From: CAG-390 sp045633005
Lineage (GTDB): Bacteria; Bacillota; Clostridia; Oscillospirales; CAG-272
Reading direction: 5' to 3'
DNA: 64,000 nucleotides
NCBI GenBank assembly: GCA_045633005.1
Contig: JAZQXT010000007.1
Location: 1-64,000, forward strand
Below are positions 30,315 through 39,002 of this stretch, one piece after another. The notes beneath the pieces are model-generated. The model had not been told where the DNA came from. It did not search any database and saw only the letters and a program-made list of their open reading frames with translations. Positions within the stretch are counted from its first letter, which is position 1. Each line of letters starts with the position of its first letter. The translations under genes were made by a program, and so were the position numbers.

Positions 30315-31334
30315 TCAGTCGCAGGCGGAGGCGTTGAGGTAAGTGTCGGAGAAGTTGCCCGCGATGAATTCGTGAACGCCCTGTGCGGCAACCATAGCGG
30401 CGTTGTCGCCGCAGAGCTTAAGGTCGGGCAGGACGAGGCGTGCGCGTGCTTTTTTGCAGGTGTCCTCAAGCGCGGCGCGAAGGTGCGAGTTTGCGGCAAC
30501 GCCGCCCGCAAGCACGAGGGTGCTACAGCCCGACGATTTTAGCGCGGACGGCACTTTTTTGGTTATGGCCTTTACCACCGCGTCGGTGAACGCCGCGGCG
30601 AATGCGGCGCGGTCTATCTCCTCGCCGCGCTGGCGCATTCCGTTAAGGTAGTTTAGCGCGGCGGTCTTAAGACCGCTGAATGAAAAATCAAGATTATCGC
30701 CCGAAAGCGCGGGGGAGGGAAGGTCGATGGTCTTTTTTGCCTCGGTCGCATCTCCCTCGTGTGCAAGCGCGTCAAGTGCCGCGCCGCCGGGGTAGGGAAG
30801 CCCGATAACGCGTCCGACCTTGTCAAACGCCTCGCCTGCGGCATCGTCACGCGTCGCGCCTATCTCCGTGTAGTGGGTGTAGTCCGTAACGTGATAAAAC
30901 GACGTGTGACCGCCCGAAACGACGAGAGAAAGGAACGGGGGCTTTAAGTCGGGGGCGGATATGTACGCCGCCGCCGTGTGCGCGTGTATGTGGTTTACGG
31001 GGATTATGGGCAGAGAGTTTGCATAAGCAAACGATTTTGCAAAATTAACTCCGACGAGGAGCGCACCGATAAGCCCCGGATGCGAGGTGACGGCAACGCC
31101 GTCAAGCTCGCGCGGCGTAACTCCCGCGGTCGTGAGCGCTTCCTCGACCACCGAGGAAATAGCCTCGATGTGCGCGCGCCCCGCTATTTCGGGCACTACT
31201 CCGCCGTAAAGACGGTGCGTTTCTATCTGCGATGCGACGACGTTGGAAAGCACGCGCACAGCGCCGTGCTCGTCCCCCGATACTACTGCCGCAGAGGTCT
31301 CGTCGCAGGAGGTCTCAATTCCGAGAATAAGCAT
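30315..31334 (-). CDS. tsaD: tRNA N6-adenosine threonylcarbamoyltransferase
   Basis: 339 residues, the family's usual length. Makes t6A37 in tRNAs that read ANN codons, with TsaB and TsaE (not in this window). Start motif LGIETSCDETSAAV, metal-binding HIHAH in VNHIHAHTAAAY (about residue 113), SGGHTSFY, and the ASKHA phosphate loop LVLAGGVAANS near residue 277. The ATG overlaps the rimI stop (TAATG), so the two are translationally coupled. Confidence 0.96.
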   Translation of the reverse strand: MLILGIETSCDETSAAVVSGDEHGAVRVLSNVVASQIETHRLYGGVVPEIAGRAHIEAISSVVEEALTTAGVTPRELDGVAVTSHPGLIGALLVGVNFAKSFAYANSLPIIPVNHIHAHTAAAYISAPDLKPPFLSLVVSGGHTSFYHVTDYTHYTEIGATRDDAAGEAFDKVGRVIGLPYPGGAALDALAHEGDATEAKKTIDLPSPALSGDNLDFSFSGLKTAALNYLNGMRQRGEEIDRAAFAAAFTDAVVKAITKKVPSALKSSGCSTLVLAGGVAANSHLRAALEDTCKKARARLVLPDLKLCGDNAAMVAAQGVHEFIAGNFSDTYLNASACD

Positions 31335-31789
31335 TATTTAAGCTCCTTTACCATTAGAAGTGCGTCCTCGGTGGGGAAGCGGTAGAAATGTCGGCGTACG
31401 CCCGCGTCCTCGAAGCCGAGCTTGCGGTAAAGGCATATTGCGGGCTCGTTTGAAACGCGCACGTCAAGCCAGACGTGCTTGACGCCGTGCAGCTTTACGA
31501 AGCGCTCAAGCGCGGCGCTTACGGCGTTGGCACAGCCCTGACGGCGAAAGTCGGGGTGAGTTGCGATATTGGTAAGCTCCGCCTCGTCAAGAATATATTC
31601 AAGTCCGCCGTAGGCGGCAACTCTGCCGCTCTCGCGCTCTATGCAAGCAACGGCGTATGCGTGGGGAGAGGAGTACATATATCCGAGTGCCTCCTCGGAC
31701 CACGGCTCGGAAAAACAGAGCTTTTCGATCTCGGCGGCGTCGGCGACGTGCGAGGCGTTGAATACTACGGTGTAAAATTTACTGTTCAT
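31334..31789 (-). CDS. rimI: Ribosomal-protein-alanine N-acetyltransferase
   Basis: 151 residues, GNAT fold. The acetyl-CoA pyrophosphate loop is RRQGCANAV (about residue 82), the early motif CFSEPWSEE is typical of RimI, and the C-terminal CLYRKLGFEDAGVRRHFY matches the family's NxxAxxLYxKxGF pattern. Acetylates the N-terminal alanine of ribosomal protein S18 in E. coli; it may act on other proteins here. The tsaD-adjacent position is the usual one in Firmicutes. Confidence 0.92.
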   Translation of the reverse strand: MNSKFYTVVFNASHVADAAEIEKLCFSEPWSEEALGYMYSSPHAYAVACIERESGRVAAYGGLEYILDEAELTNIATHPDFRRQGCANAVSAALERFVKLHGVKHVWLDVRVSNEPAICLYRKLGFEDAGVRRHFYRFPTEDALLMVKELK

Positions 31790-31809
31790 TCTATATTTCC
31801 TTGGTCGAA

Positions 31810-32433
31810 TTAATAAAGATAGCCTTCGATGTATTGGTTAAGCAGATCGCCGACGTTTACGTATCTGCCGTTATCACGGTTCCAAAGGTAAACGCTGTTG
31901 TCCTCCTCTACCATTACGGAGAGGTTAAAGTAAAGGTTGGGGTATTTGTCGGACGTGAATTTTATCGAGAGTGTGTCAACGGCGGTGTTTTCGAAGGTGA
32001 CGTTCTCGCCGTTTATATAAAGGTCGGCAAGCGCATTAAGCTTTGCCTTTTCCTTTATCTCGCCTATGGAAACTGCGACATCGGTGTTGGTACACACGAG
32101 TGCGCCCGTCGGCTCAAAGCCGCCAAGGTCGGGAAGCTCCTTGCCGTCGGCGCAGATGACGTAGCCGTACTCGTCCACAAGGTATTCCTCGGTGGGAAGC
32201 CCCTCGATGGCGTGGTACGCTACCTCAACGCCGTTCTGCTCCCAAACTGCGTAAATGGCGTTGGCAATAGCCATAGCCTCGTAGGTGTTCGGCGCAAAGC
32301 TGTAATAGATATCTGTTTTTGTGTCGAATATTTTTCCGTCCTCCAAAACGAGCTTGGGCGCGCCGCAGGAAACTGCCGCGAGCATAATGAAAACAAGGAG
32401 AACGAGTGCGGATATTTTGCGTAGGGATCTCAT
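31810..32433 (-). CDS. Putative lipoprotein, unknown function
   Basis: 207 residues with a signal peptide and lipobox AVSC (Cys23). The mature part has a short conserved-looking region near residue 40 (YYSFAPNTYEAMAIANAIYAVW) and a C-terminal VNVGDLLNQYIEGYLY. No recognised domain. It sits between a dCMP deaminase and rimI in the same direction with gaps of 9 and 20 bases, so it is probably in that operon, though no functional link is evident. Confidence 0.75.
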   Translation of the reverse strand: MRSLRKISALVLLVFIMLAAVSCGAPKLVLEDGKIFDTKTDIYYSFAPNTYEAMAIANAIYAVWEQNGVEVAYHAIEGLPTEEYLVDEYGYVICADGKELPDLGGFEPTGALVCTNTDVAVSIGEIKEKAKLNALADLYINGENVTFENTAVDTLSIKFTSDKYPNLYFNLSVMVEEDNSVYLWNRDNGRYVNVGDLLNQYIEGYLY

Positions 32434-32442
32434 TTTAATACC

Positions 32443-32934
32443 TCAATAACCCAGCTTGCCGCCGAGAGAATCGTCGTCGCTTATCCAATCGCTGACGTTT
32501 ATAACGCGGAAATTTTGCGCGTCGTCACGCACGACGAGGCGCTCGATGCCCGCGTTGATGATAAGGCGCTTGCACATCATACAGCTCGTAGTTCCCGCCA
32601 TCACCGAGCCGTCGACGGGCGAGGTGCAGCACATATATATCGTCGCGCCGAGCATCTGCTCGCGCGGAGCGGCGATAATGGCGTTAGCCTCGGCGTGAAC
32701 GGAGCGGCAAAGCTCGTATCTCTCGCCGCGGGGAATTCCGAGGGTGTCGCGGTAGCACGAGCCAAGCTCGTTGCAATTGGCGCGTCCGCGCGGTGCGCCG
32801 TTGTAGCCCGTGGAGATTATGGAATCGTTCTTGACTATTACGGCACCGAAGCGGCGGCGAAGGCACGTGCTTCGCTCGGAAACGGTCTGCGCTATGTCAA
32901 GATAGTAGTTTTCCTTGGATATCCTTTCAAGCAT
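32443..32934 (-). CDS. dCMP deaminase family protein (ComE-type)
   Basis: 163 residues from ATG 32934 behind AAAGGA; upstream in-frame ATGs at 32955 and 32988 have no good site. Cytidine/deoxycytidylate deaminase fold with zinc ligands in HAEANAI (His/Glu pair) and the later TSCMMCKRLI (CxxC-type), plus an extra Cys-rich region (GRANCNELGSC) as in dCMP deaminases. It converts dCMP to dUMP, feeding thymidylate synthase (thyA lies 21 kb away). It is first in the long minus-strand operon. Confidence 0.88.
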   Translation of the reverse strand: MLERISKENYYLDIAQTVSERSTCLRRRFGAVIVKNDSIISTGYNGAPRGRANCNELGSCYRDTLGIPRGERYELCRSVHAEANAIIAAPREQMLGATIYMCCTSPVDGSVMAGTTSCMMCKRLIINAGIERLVVRDDAQNFRVINVSDWISDDDSLGGKLGY

Positions 32935-33004
32935 ATTTTTATTTCCTTTCGGCATATGTATGGAGATTTTTGTGGTAATACAAGCCATTTTTGGCTTTTT
33001 CTTC

Positions 33005-33029
33005 CGAATAGGTAAACTATTCGAGTATA
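33005..33029 (-). promoter_or_regulatory. Possible promoter -10 with adjoining inverted repeat
   Basis: On the minus strand TATACT (33024-33029) lies directly before a perfect CGAATAG/CTATTCG inverted repeat (33005-33023, 5-base centre). A weak TTTGAG is 16 bases upstream of the -10. The repeat could be an operator or a 5' mRNA hairpin for the dCMP deaminase operon. Confidence 0.4.
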
Positions 33030-33201
33030 ATCCATATAATTATAACTCAAATAATGACATAAATCAAGCAGATTTTGCGATTTTTTTCGCGCCGCACGCA
33101 AAAAATAAAGCTTCGCGCCGCGTTTTCGGGTCGACTTGGTTTTTTGTTATAATTACGCATTTTTCGGGGAAGAATGAAAATGTAAAACGGAGGTCGAAAA
33201 A

Positions 33202-33645
33202 ATGAAAATGACTCGCGCAGAATATAAAAAATACGCCGAGGCACACGCGCCCGCCTCGGCACTTTTCAGCGATTGTCTGCACGCCTTTTTGGTTGGCGGA
33301 CTTATATGCACGGTGGGGGAGGGCATTCATAGGCTTGCCGAGGCTCTCGGCGTTGCCGCCGAGGACGCGGGGCTCGTTACCTCGCTCGTTCTCGTGGCGG
33401 CGGCTGTTTTGCTAACGGCATTCGGGCACTTTGATGACGTGGCAAAATTCGCGGGTGCGGGTACGCTCGTGCCGATAACGGGCTTTGCAAACGCCGTCGC
33501 GTCCGCCGCCATCGACAGCAAGGACGAGGGCTTCGTCCTCGGACTTGGTGCAAAAATATTCACCGTTGCGGGACCCGTACTGCTTTACGGAACGCTTGCG
33601 GGGACGGTGTACGGGCTCGTTTTGTGGATAGTTGGAATGTTTTGA
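33202..33645 (+). CDS. spoVAC: SpoVAC/SpoVAEB-family membrane protein
   Basis: 147 residues. The region FSDCLHAFLVGGLICTVGEGI (about residues 22-42, shown up to twenty in a row elsewhere) is the signature of SpoVAC and SpoVAE proteins, which form part of the channel for dipicolinic acid in spores; the N-terminal YKKYAEAHAPAS tail favours SpoVAC. Five or so transmembrane helices. ACGGAGG is eight bases before the ATG. spoVAD and spoVAE are not adjacent, which is unusual: the three are normally consecutive. Confidence 0.8.
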   Translation: MKMTRAEYKKYAEAHAPASALFSDCLHAFLVGGLICTVGEGIHRLAEALGVAAEDAGLVTSLVLVAAAVLLTAFGHFDDVAKFAGAGTLVPITGFANAVASAAIDSKDEGFVLGLGAKIFTVAGPVLLYGTLAGTVYGLVLWIVGMF

Positions 33646-33673
33646 AAAAACGCCGCAGATCTGCGGCGTTTTT
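33646..33673 (+). terminator. Terminator after spoVAC-like gene
   Basis: A perfect palindrome AAAAACGCCGCAGA|TCTGCGGCGTTTTT, starting right after the stop codon, followed by more T residues. Confidence 0.9.
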
Positions 33674-33683
33674 TTCTGAATGC

Positions 33684-33712
33684 TTGACATTCTTTTTGGA
33701 ATAAGCTATAAT
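33684..33712 (+). promoter_or_regulatory. Promoter of the GH36 gene
   Basis: TTGACA (33684-33689), 17-bp spacer, TATAAT (33707-33712), 23 bases upstream of the ATG. Exact consensus in both boxes. Confidence 0.9.
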
Positions 33713-33735
33713 CCAAATGTAAGGATGGTAAGGCT

Positions 33736-35667
33736 ATGAAAAGATTTTCATTTGAAATAAACGAGCGCGGGCTTTGCGTTTTTGCCGACGGCGTGCCCGT
33801 TATCGACGGCGTGGCTATGCGGCTTTCCGTGGTACGCGCGGCGGGAATCAAATATATCCCTACCGAGCTTATAAACGACGGCGAGCGCGTAAGAGTGCGC
33901 TTTTGCCGCGCGGAAAAGTCTCCCTACACGGAGTCAAAGGACGCGGAGATCGTTTTTTCCGAGGCGGACGGCGTGCTTACCTTGTCCGCGTCGGTGACGC
34001 TTGCGCGATATATATTCGCGCCGTCAGGCTCTCTTAATATTGATTTTTCCTTGGTCGGCGCGGCGGGGGCGACCTCGCTTTATCAGCGCGACCTTTGCTG
34101 GCTGTATCCGAATTTTTGCACGGACACGGACTCTCTTTTGCAAAATACCGAAAGCCTTTCGGCGCACGTCGGAGACAAGCATATCTGCGTGCTTCCCGTA
34201 AGTGGGTACTCGGCGGCGGCAAGGCTTGGTGCGGGCGGATTTTCCCTGCACACGCGCGTTTTCGGCGCAAGAGAAATCTGCGGCACGTTTGCCGTTATCT
34301 CCTGCGCGGACGAGCCGTACTCCGCTATGGATGCCGCCGTCAGCGCGGCACTTCGTGAAAAGGGAACGGAACGCACGCCCGCATTTTCCGAGACGCTCGG
34401 CGGTCTTGGGTGGTGCACTTGGGAGAGCTTCGGGCCGTCCGTTTCGGCTGAAAAAATAATAGAAAAGCTTGACGAGTACGCGGCGGCGGGCAGAGTGCCG
34501 CGCTGGGTGCTGATAGACGACGGCTGGGCGACCTACCGCGAAAACAGACTGCTATCATTTTTCGTCAACCCCAAGAAATTCCCCGACGGACTCGGTGCGC
34601 TCGTGAAGCGTATGCGCGAGGAATACGGCGTAAAACACGTCGGCGTGTGGTGCGCAATGAACGGTCATTGGGACGGACTTGACGCGGAGCACGAATACGC
34701 GAAAAAATACCGCGGCGAGCTTTATACCGCCTATAACGGCGCACTTTTGCTTGGCGATAATGCCGATGCCGTATATCGCTTCTGGGACGAGTGGTTTTCG
34801 TATCTGCGCGGCGAGGGGATAGATTTCGTCAAGGTCGACAATCAAGGCAACGTGCCGCAGTATTACGACGGAGAATTGCGCGGCTCTGCCGCGTGCGACG
34901 TTATACATAAGGGGCTTGAAGCGGCGGCAAAAAAGCATTTTGACGGTGCGCTCATCAACTGCATGGGCGCGTCGCTTGAGCAGGCGATGGCGCGTGAAAG
35001 CACCGCTTTCGTGCGTTGCTCGGGCGACTATATGCCCGAAAAGCCCGACCACTTGGCGTACCACATAACGCAGAGCGTGTATTGTGCGGCTATGCTCTCG
35101 CGCTTCCACGTTTGCGATTACGATATGTTTTTCTCGGAGCATAGCTGGGCGCACGCAAACGCTATGACCTGCGCTATCAGCGGCGGTCCTCTTTATACCA
35201 GCGACCGCGTGGGCGCTACGTGCGCGGACGTGCTTTGCCGCCTTTCTGCGCCCGACGGAAGCGCAGGGCGCTTTGACAGCGCCGCCGTGCCGACGCTTGA
35301 TTGCTTTTATACCGATTGCGCCTCGGCGGGCGTTCCGCTCAAGGTCTTTTCTGTGGCGGGCGAGAATTTTGCCCTCGGCGCGTACGGCTTTACGAAGGGA
35401 AGGTCGGTAAGCGGCGCGTTTGACTTCACCCAACTGCCCGCAGGCGTTGCGACGGCTGAAAAATACCTCGTTCACGATTATTTTGCCGACAGATATTTTC
35501 TTTTCGGCGCGGGCGACACGCTCCCCATAGAGCTTGAGTACGAAGCGTGCGCGCTGTACTCATTTTATCCCGTGAAAAACGGCACGGTAGCCGTAGGTGA
35601 CCGCCGCCGATACGCCGAGGCGGCAGAGCCGCCGTGCTTTATCGGAAGCGCGGACGAGCTGATTTGA
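33736..35667 (+). CDS. GH36-type alpha-galactosidase / raffinose-synthase-like enzyme
   Basis: 643 residues. N-terminal beta-sandwich (about 1-215), then a TIM barrel with LGWCTWESFGPSV (about 224-236), WVLIDDGWA (257-265) and VKVDNQGN, whose Asp368 fits the GH36 nucleophile; CSGDYMP near residue 434 would carry the acid/base. The pattern matches the raffinose synthase/Sip1 branch (the plant seed imbibition proteins) rather than classical alpha-galactosidases. It is cytoplasmic (no signal peptide), so it would act on imported galactosides. It is a single-gene unit between a consensus promoter and a terminator; no sugar transporter is adjacent. Confidence 0.85.
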   Translation: MKRFSFEINERGLCVFADGVPVIDGVAMRLSVVRAAGIKYIPTELINDGERVRVRFCRAEKSPYTESKDAEIVFSEADGVLTLSASVTLARYIFAPSGSLNIDFSLVGAAGATSLYQRDLCWLYPNFCTDTDSLLQNTESLSAHVGDKHICVLPVSGYSAAARLGAGGFSLHTRVFGAREICGTFAVISCADEPYSAMDAAVSAALREKGTERTPAFSETLGGLGWCTWESFGPSVSAEKIIEKLDEYAAAGRVPRWVLIDDGWATYRENRLLSFFVNPKKFPDGLGALVKRMREEYGVKHVGVWCAMNGHWDGLDAEHEYAKKYRGELYTAYNGALLLGDNADAVYRFWDEWFSYLRGEGIDFVKVDNQGNVPQYYDGELRGSAACDVIHKGLEAAAKKHFDGALINCMGASLEQAMARESTAFVRCSGDYMPEKPDHLAYHITQSVYCAAMLSRFHVCDYDMFFSEHSWAHANAMTCAISGGPLYTSDRVGATCADVLCRLSAPDGSAGRFDSAAVPTLDCFYTDCASAGVPLKVFSVAGENFALGAYGFTKGRSVSGAFDFTQLPAGVATAEKYLVHDYFADRYFLFGAGDTLPIELEYEACALYSFYPVKNGTVAVGDRRRYAEAAEPPCFIGSADELI

Positions 35668-35686
35668 ATTTTTACCAAAAAATGAT

Positions 35687-35714
35687 AAAAAAGCGTACTT
35701 TTGTGCGCTTTTTT
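35687..35714 (+). terminator. Terminator after GH36 gene
   Basis: AAAAAAGCGTAC and GTGCGCTTTTTT form a 12-bp stem (one G-U pair) with a TTTT loop, 20 bases after the stop. Confidence 0.85.
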
Positions 35715-35716
35715 TA

Positions 35717-35745
35717 TTGAAATGTTATTTTATATGTGTTATACT
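35717..35745 (+). promoter_or_regulatory. pyk promoter
   Basis: TTGAAA (35717-35722), 17-bp spacer, TATACT (35740-35745), with TGTGT before the -10. It begins two bases after the upstream terminator. Confidence 0.8.
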
Positions 35746-35778
35746 AATAAAAAGATTTAAAACGCAGAGGTATGAAAA

Positions 35779-37191
35779 ATGCGTAAGACAAAAATAGTAT
35801 GTACAATAGGACCTGCGAGCAACAGCGAGGAGATGCTTCGCGGACTTTGCCTTGCGGGAATGAACGTTGCAAGGCTCAATTTCTCCCACGGAACTCACGA
35901 GGAGCACGGTATAGTTATCAACCGCATCAAAAAGGTGCGCAAGGAGCTGTCGCTTCCCATTGCGATAATGCTTGACACCAAGGGTCCCGAATACAGAATA
36001 GGAATGTTTGAGGACGGCAAGATAACCCTTGCCGACGGTGACGAATTCACCTTTACCTCGGACAAGATAATGGGCAATCAGCACGAGGTGTCCGTAAACT
36101 ACGAAAATCTCCATAACGAGCTTTTTGCGGGTGACACGATACTGCTCAACAACGGGCTTTTGTCCTTCGTCGTCAACAGCGTAAAGGGCACGCGCATAAA
36201 CTGCACCGTGCGCCACGGCGGAGAGCTGTTAAGCCGCAAGAGTATGAGCTTCCCGGGCAAGGTACTTAGCCGTCCGTATCTTTCGGAGCAGGACAAGAGC
36301 GATATTGCCTTCGGCGTTGAAAACGGCATTGATTACATTGCTTGCTCCTTCGTTTCGAACAAGCAAAATCTCATTGACGTGCAGGAGCATCTTGCATCTC
36401 TTGGCGCTTCGGGCATAGAGCTTATCGCAAAGATAGAAAATCAGGCGGGAATCGATAATATCGAGGAGATATGCCAGTACTGCGACGGCACGATGGTGGC
36501 TCGCGGCGATATGGGCGTTGAAGTTCCCTTCGAACAGCTCCCCGCGATACAGAAAAAGCTTATAACCAAGTGCCGTATGCTCGGTAAGCGCGTTATAACC
36601 GCCACCGAGATGCTGGAGTCGATGATAACAAAGCCCCGCCCCACGCGTGCGGAGATATCGGACGTTGCAAACGCCGTATACGACGGAACGAGCGCAATTA
36701 TGCTGTCGGGCGAGACTGCGGCGGGCGCGTTTCCCGTTGAGGCTGTGTCGATAATGTCGAAAATTGCCGAAACCGCGGAAAAGAGCATAGATTACAAGTC
36801 GAAGTTCTACGCTACGGAGTTCAAGATAAAGAATTCATCCGACGCCGTTTCCCACGCGACCTGCGCTATGGCTATGGATATCAACGCAAAGGCGATAGTC
36901 GCCTGCACCATTTCGGGTATGACGGCTCGTATGGTCTCGCGCTTCCGCTCTCCCGTTGACATTATCGGTCTTACCACCGACGAGGTAACGTGGCGCAAGC
37001 TCGCGCTTTCTTGGGGCGTAACGCCCAAGCTTTGCGAAAAGTTCACGTCCACCGACGTTCTTTTCTACTACGCAAAGAAGATGGCTATCGAAAGCCTATC
37101 GCTTACCGAGGGTGACAAGCTCGTTATCACGGGAAGCGACGAAACGGGCGCAACGGGCAAGACCAATCTTATCAAGATAGACGATATCTGA
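35779..37191 (+). CDS. pyk: Pyruvate kinase
   Basis: 470 residues, the length of the short form without the extra PEP-utiliser C-terminal domain of many Firmicutes enzymes. Converts phosphoenolpyruvate and ADP to pyruvate and ATP. Key motifs: KIVCTIGPAS (5-14), RLNFSHG (residues ~34-40), LDTKGPEYR, the active site IAKIENQAGIDNI (Lys about 216), MVARGDMGVE and TATEMLESMI; MLSGETAAG near 315. A 13-base gap to the ATP synthase accessory genes, with no terminator, suggests read-through into that operon. Confidence 0.96.
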   Translation: MRKTKIVCTIGPASNSEEMLRGLCLAGMNVARLNFSHGTHEEHGIVINRIKKVRKELSLPIAIMLDTKGPEYRIGMFEDGKITLADGDEFTFTSDKIMGNQHEVSVNYENLHNELFAGDTILLNNGLLSFVVNSVKGTRINCTVRHGGELLSRKSMSFPGKVLSRPYLSEQDKSDIAFGVENGIDYIACSFVSNKQNLIDVQEHLASLGASGIELIAKIENQAGIDNIEEICQYCDGTMVARGDMGVEVPFEQLPAIQKKLITKCRMLGKRVITATEMLESMITKPRPTRAEISDVANAVYDGTSAIMLSGETAAGAFPVEAVSIMSKIAETAEKSIDYKSKFYATEFKIKNSSDAVSHATCAMAMDINAKAIVACTISGMTARMVSRFRSPVDIIGLTTDEVTWRKLALSWGVTPKLCEKFTSTDVLFYYAKKMAIESLSLTEGDKLVITGSDETGATGKTNLIKIDDI

Positions 37192-37204
37192 TGAGGGGTA
37201 GGGT

Positions 37205-37480
37205 GTGAAAAAGGTATATAACGCGTTCTTTTTGATGAACGTGATATTTCAGTCGTTTTTCAACCTCGTTCTTCCCGCGGCGATTGCTTTCGGAATAGGA
37301 TATTTGTTGGTGTGGAAGCTTTCTTTCCCCGAATGGATATACGTTCCGCTGATAATAGTGGGCGTTTTGGCAGGACTTTTTTCCATGGTGAAATTCCTTA
37401 TCTACACGCTCAAGACCTTTGAAAAAATAGAAGAAGAACAGAATACTGCGAGAGATTGGAGGTACAAGTCCGATGAATAA
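37205..37480 (+). CDS. AtpZ/AtpI-like small membrane protein
   Basis: 91 residues from GTG behind GAGGGG. Two transmembrane helices (about 8-33 and 44-67) and a charged C-terminal tail. The NLVLPAAIAFGIGYLL segment and the position at the head of the ATP synthase operon fit the AtpZ (ATPase gene 1) family, proposed to help c-ring assembly or Mg2+ supply. It overlaps the next start by eight bases. Confidence 0.7.
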   Translation: MKKVYNAFFLMNVIFQSFFNLVLPAAIAFGIGYLLVWKLSFPEWIYVPLIIVGVLAGLFSMVKFLIYTLKTFEKIEEEQNTARDWRYKSDE

Positions 37481-37919
37481 AAAGGGTATGCCGCTTGCGG
37501 AAACGCTCGTCTTGCTTTTGGGCGAGGTGGCGGTGGGTGCCGTTACGGTGCTTGCGTTTTTTCTGCTCGGACGGCTTAATTACCGCGTATTTACGGGATT
37601 TGCGCTTGGGTGCGCGGCGGTGCTTTTCAATTTCATCTTCCTCGCCCTCGCGGTAAACCGCGCCGTTGACGCTATCATGGCGGAGCGCGGCGATGCGGAA
37701 ATGGACGACGAGGCGGCGGCAGAGTTTGCAGAAAAGCACAAGGCACAGCTTCAAAAGCGCGTACAGCTGTCACAAACGGCGCGTACGCTTGCTATGGCGG
37801 CGGTGCTCATTCTCGCGCTCGTTACGGATTACTTTGACGTGGTCGCCACGGTGATCCCCTTGCTTTCGTTCCGACCGCTTCTCAACGCGGCGGCGCTTAT
37901 ATGCAACAAAAAGAAATGA
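37473..37919 (+). CDS. atpI: ATP synthase subunit I-like protein
   Basis: 148 residues with four predicted helices (about 8-32, 40-63, 100-117, 122-140). The middle is a charged stretch (GDAEMDDEAAAEFAEKHKAQ). AtpI is a chaperone for c-ring assembly in several bacteria, especially those with Na+-coupled enzymes; this copy is longer than the usual ~125 residues. Position directly before atpB supports the call. Confidence 0.75.
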   Translation: MNKKGMPLAETLVLLLGEVAVGAVTVLAFFLLGRLNYRVFTGFALGCAAVLFNFIFLALAVNRAVDAIMAERGDAEMDDEAAAEFAEKHKAQLQKRVQLSQTARTLAMAAVLILALVTDYFDVVATVIPLLSFRPLLNAAALICNKKK

Positions 37920-37952
37920 TTTTAAGAAATAAAAAGGAAAGGAGAGAAAAAC

Positions 37953-38717
37953 GTGGATATAAGTATTACAGGTCCTAAAATATATTTTACCATTCCCATT
38001 TTCGGCGGGATAAACGTAACGCAGACTATGGTTTCTCTTCTTGCGGTGACGATACTCGTCACGGTTGTCGCGTTCATACTGACGCGCAAAATTGAAAAGC
38101 GTCCGGGCGGCAAGCAGGTAATAGCAGAAAAGCTCGTCGGGATGCTTACGGACATGGTCGTTGAAACGATGGGAGCGCACAACAAGCGCTTCGTTCCCTT
38201 TATTGGAACGCTTTTCGTGTCGTCCATGCTCGGCTCTCTTATAGGAATGACGCAGATATTCCGCTCCACCACCGCTGACCTTTCCACCACGGCGGCGTGG
38301 GCAATAGCCACGATATTGGTAGTGTGGTACGGAAACATCAAAAACTTCGGACTTCTTACTTGGCTTAAGGGCTTTACCGAGCCCATACCGCTTCTCACAC
38401 CGATGAACATCATCAGTGAGATAGCCACCCCCATTTCTATGGCGTTCCGTCATTTCGGTAACGTGGCGGGCGGCGGCGTGCTTATGACTATCGTTTACGG
38501 TGCGCTTTCGGGGCTTTCGTCCCTTGTGTTCGCTTGGCTGCCCGAGGCGGTCATCGAGTTTATTCCACCCGTATTTCAGGTGGGTATTCCCGCGGTGCTG
38601 TCGATATACTTCGACCTCTTCTCGGGATTCGTTCAGGCTCTCGTCTTTTCTCTCTTGTCGATGGTGTACATCGGTATGGCTAACCCGCCGAGAGAAGAGA
38701 TACAAAAAAATAAATAA
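37953..38717 (+). CDS. atpB: ATP synthase F0 subunit a
   Basis: 254 residues from GTG with AAAGGAG 9 bases upstream. Forms the ion half-channels facing the c-ring. Recognisable features: KLVGMLTDMVVETMGAHNKR near residue 50, LLTPMNIISEIATPISMAFRHFGN around residue 150 (shown in shorter parts here: the Arg in SMAFRHFGN is the essential one), and the final helix ALVFSLLSMVYIGMA. First core gene in the order atpB-E-F-H-A-G-D-C. Confidence 0.94.
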   Translation: MDISITGPKIYFTIPIFGGINVTQTMVSLLAVTILVTVVAFILTRKIEKRPGGKQVIAEKLVGMLTDMVVETMGAHNKRFVPFIGTLFVSSMLGSLIGMTQIFRSTTADLSTTAAWAIATILVVWYGNIKNFGLLTWLKGFTEPIPLLTPMNIISEIATPISMAFRHFGNVAGGGVLMTIVYGALSGLSSLVFAWLPEAVIEFIPPVFQVGIPAVLSIYFDLFSGFVQALVFSLLSMVYIGMANPPREEIQKNK

Positions 38718-38738
38718 AATTTTTGGAGGATAAAAATT

Positions 38739-38984
38739 ATGGAAACAGCAATTATTGCAGCAGCAAGAGCACTTGGTGCAGGACTTTGTATGGGTATCGG
38801 CGCTATCGGCCCCGCTATCGGAGAGGGACGCGCAGTAAGCGCGGCGCTTGAGGGTATGGCACGTCAGCCCGAGGCGGCAGGTACTCTGCGTACCAATATG
38901 ATACTCGGATGTGCAGTTACCGAGACCACGGGTATTTACTCGCTCGTAGTTTCGCTCCTTCTCATCTTCTTCAAGATAAGCTAA
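38739..38984 (+). CDS. atpE: ATP synthase F0 subunit c (likely Na+ type, two carboxylates)
   Basis: 81 residues, two helices joined by the polar loop ARQPEAAGT. The ion site holds Glu62 in TETTGIY with Thr63, Thr64 and Tyr67, plus a second carboxylate Glu29 in AIGEGR, where the Ilyobacter Na+ ring has Gln32. Val60 aligns with Val63 of that ring. This combination is the two-carboxylate Na+ motif described for Fusobacterium nucleatum, so Na+ coupling is likely but not proven. The ring size cannot be read from sequence. GGAGG is nine bases before the ATG. Confidence 0.95.
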   Translation: METAIIAAARALGAGLCMGIGAIGPAIGEGRAVSAALEGMARQPEAAGTLRTNMILGCAVTETTGIYSLVVSLLLIFFKIS

Positions 38985-39002
38985 AACCTTCGGAGGTATC
39001 TT

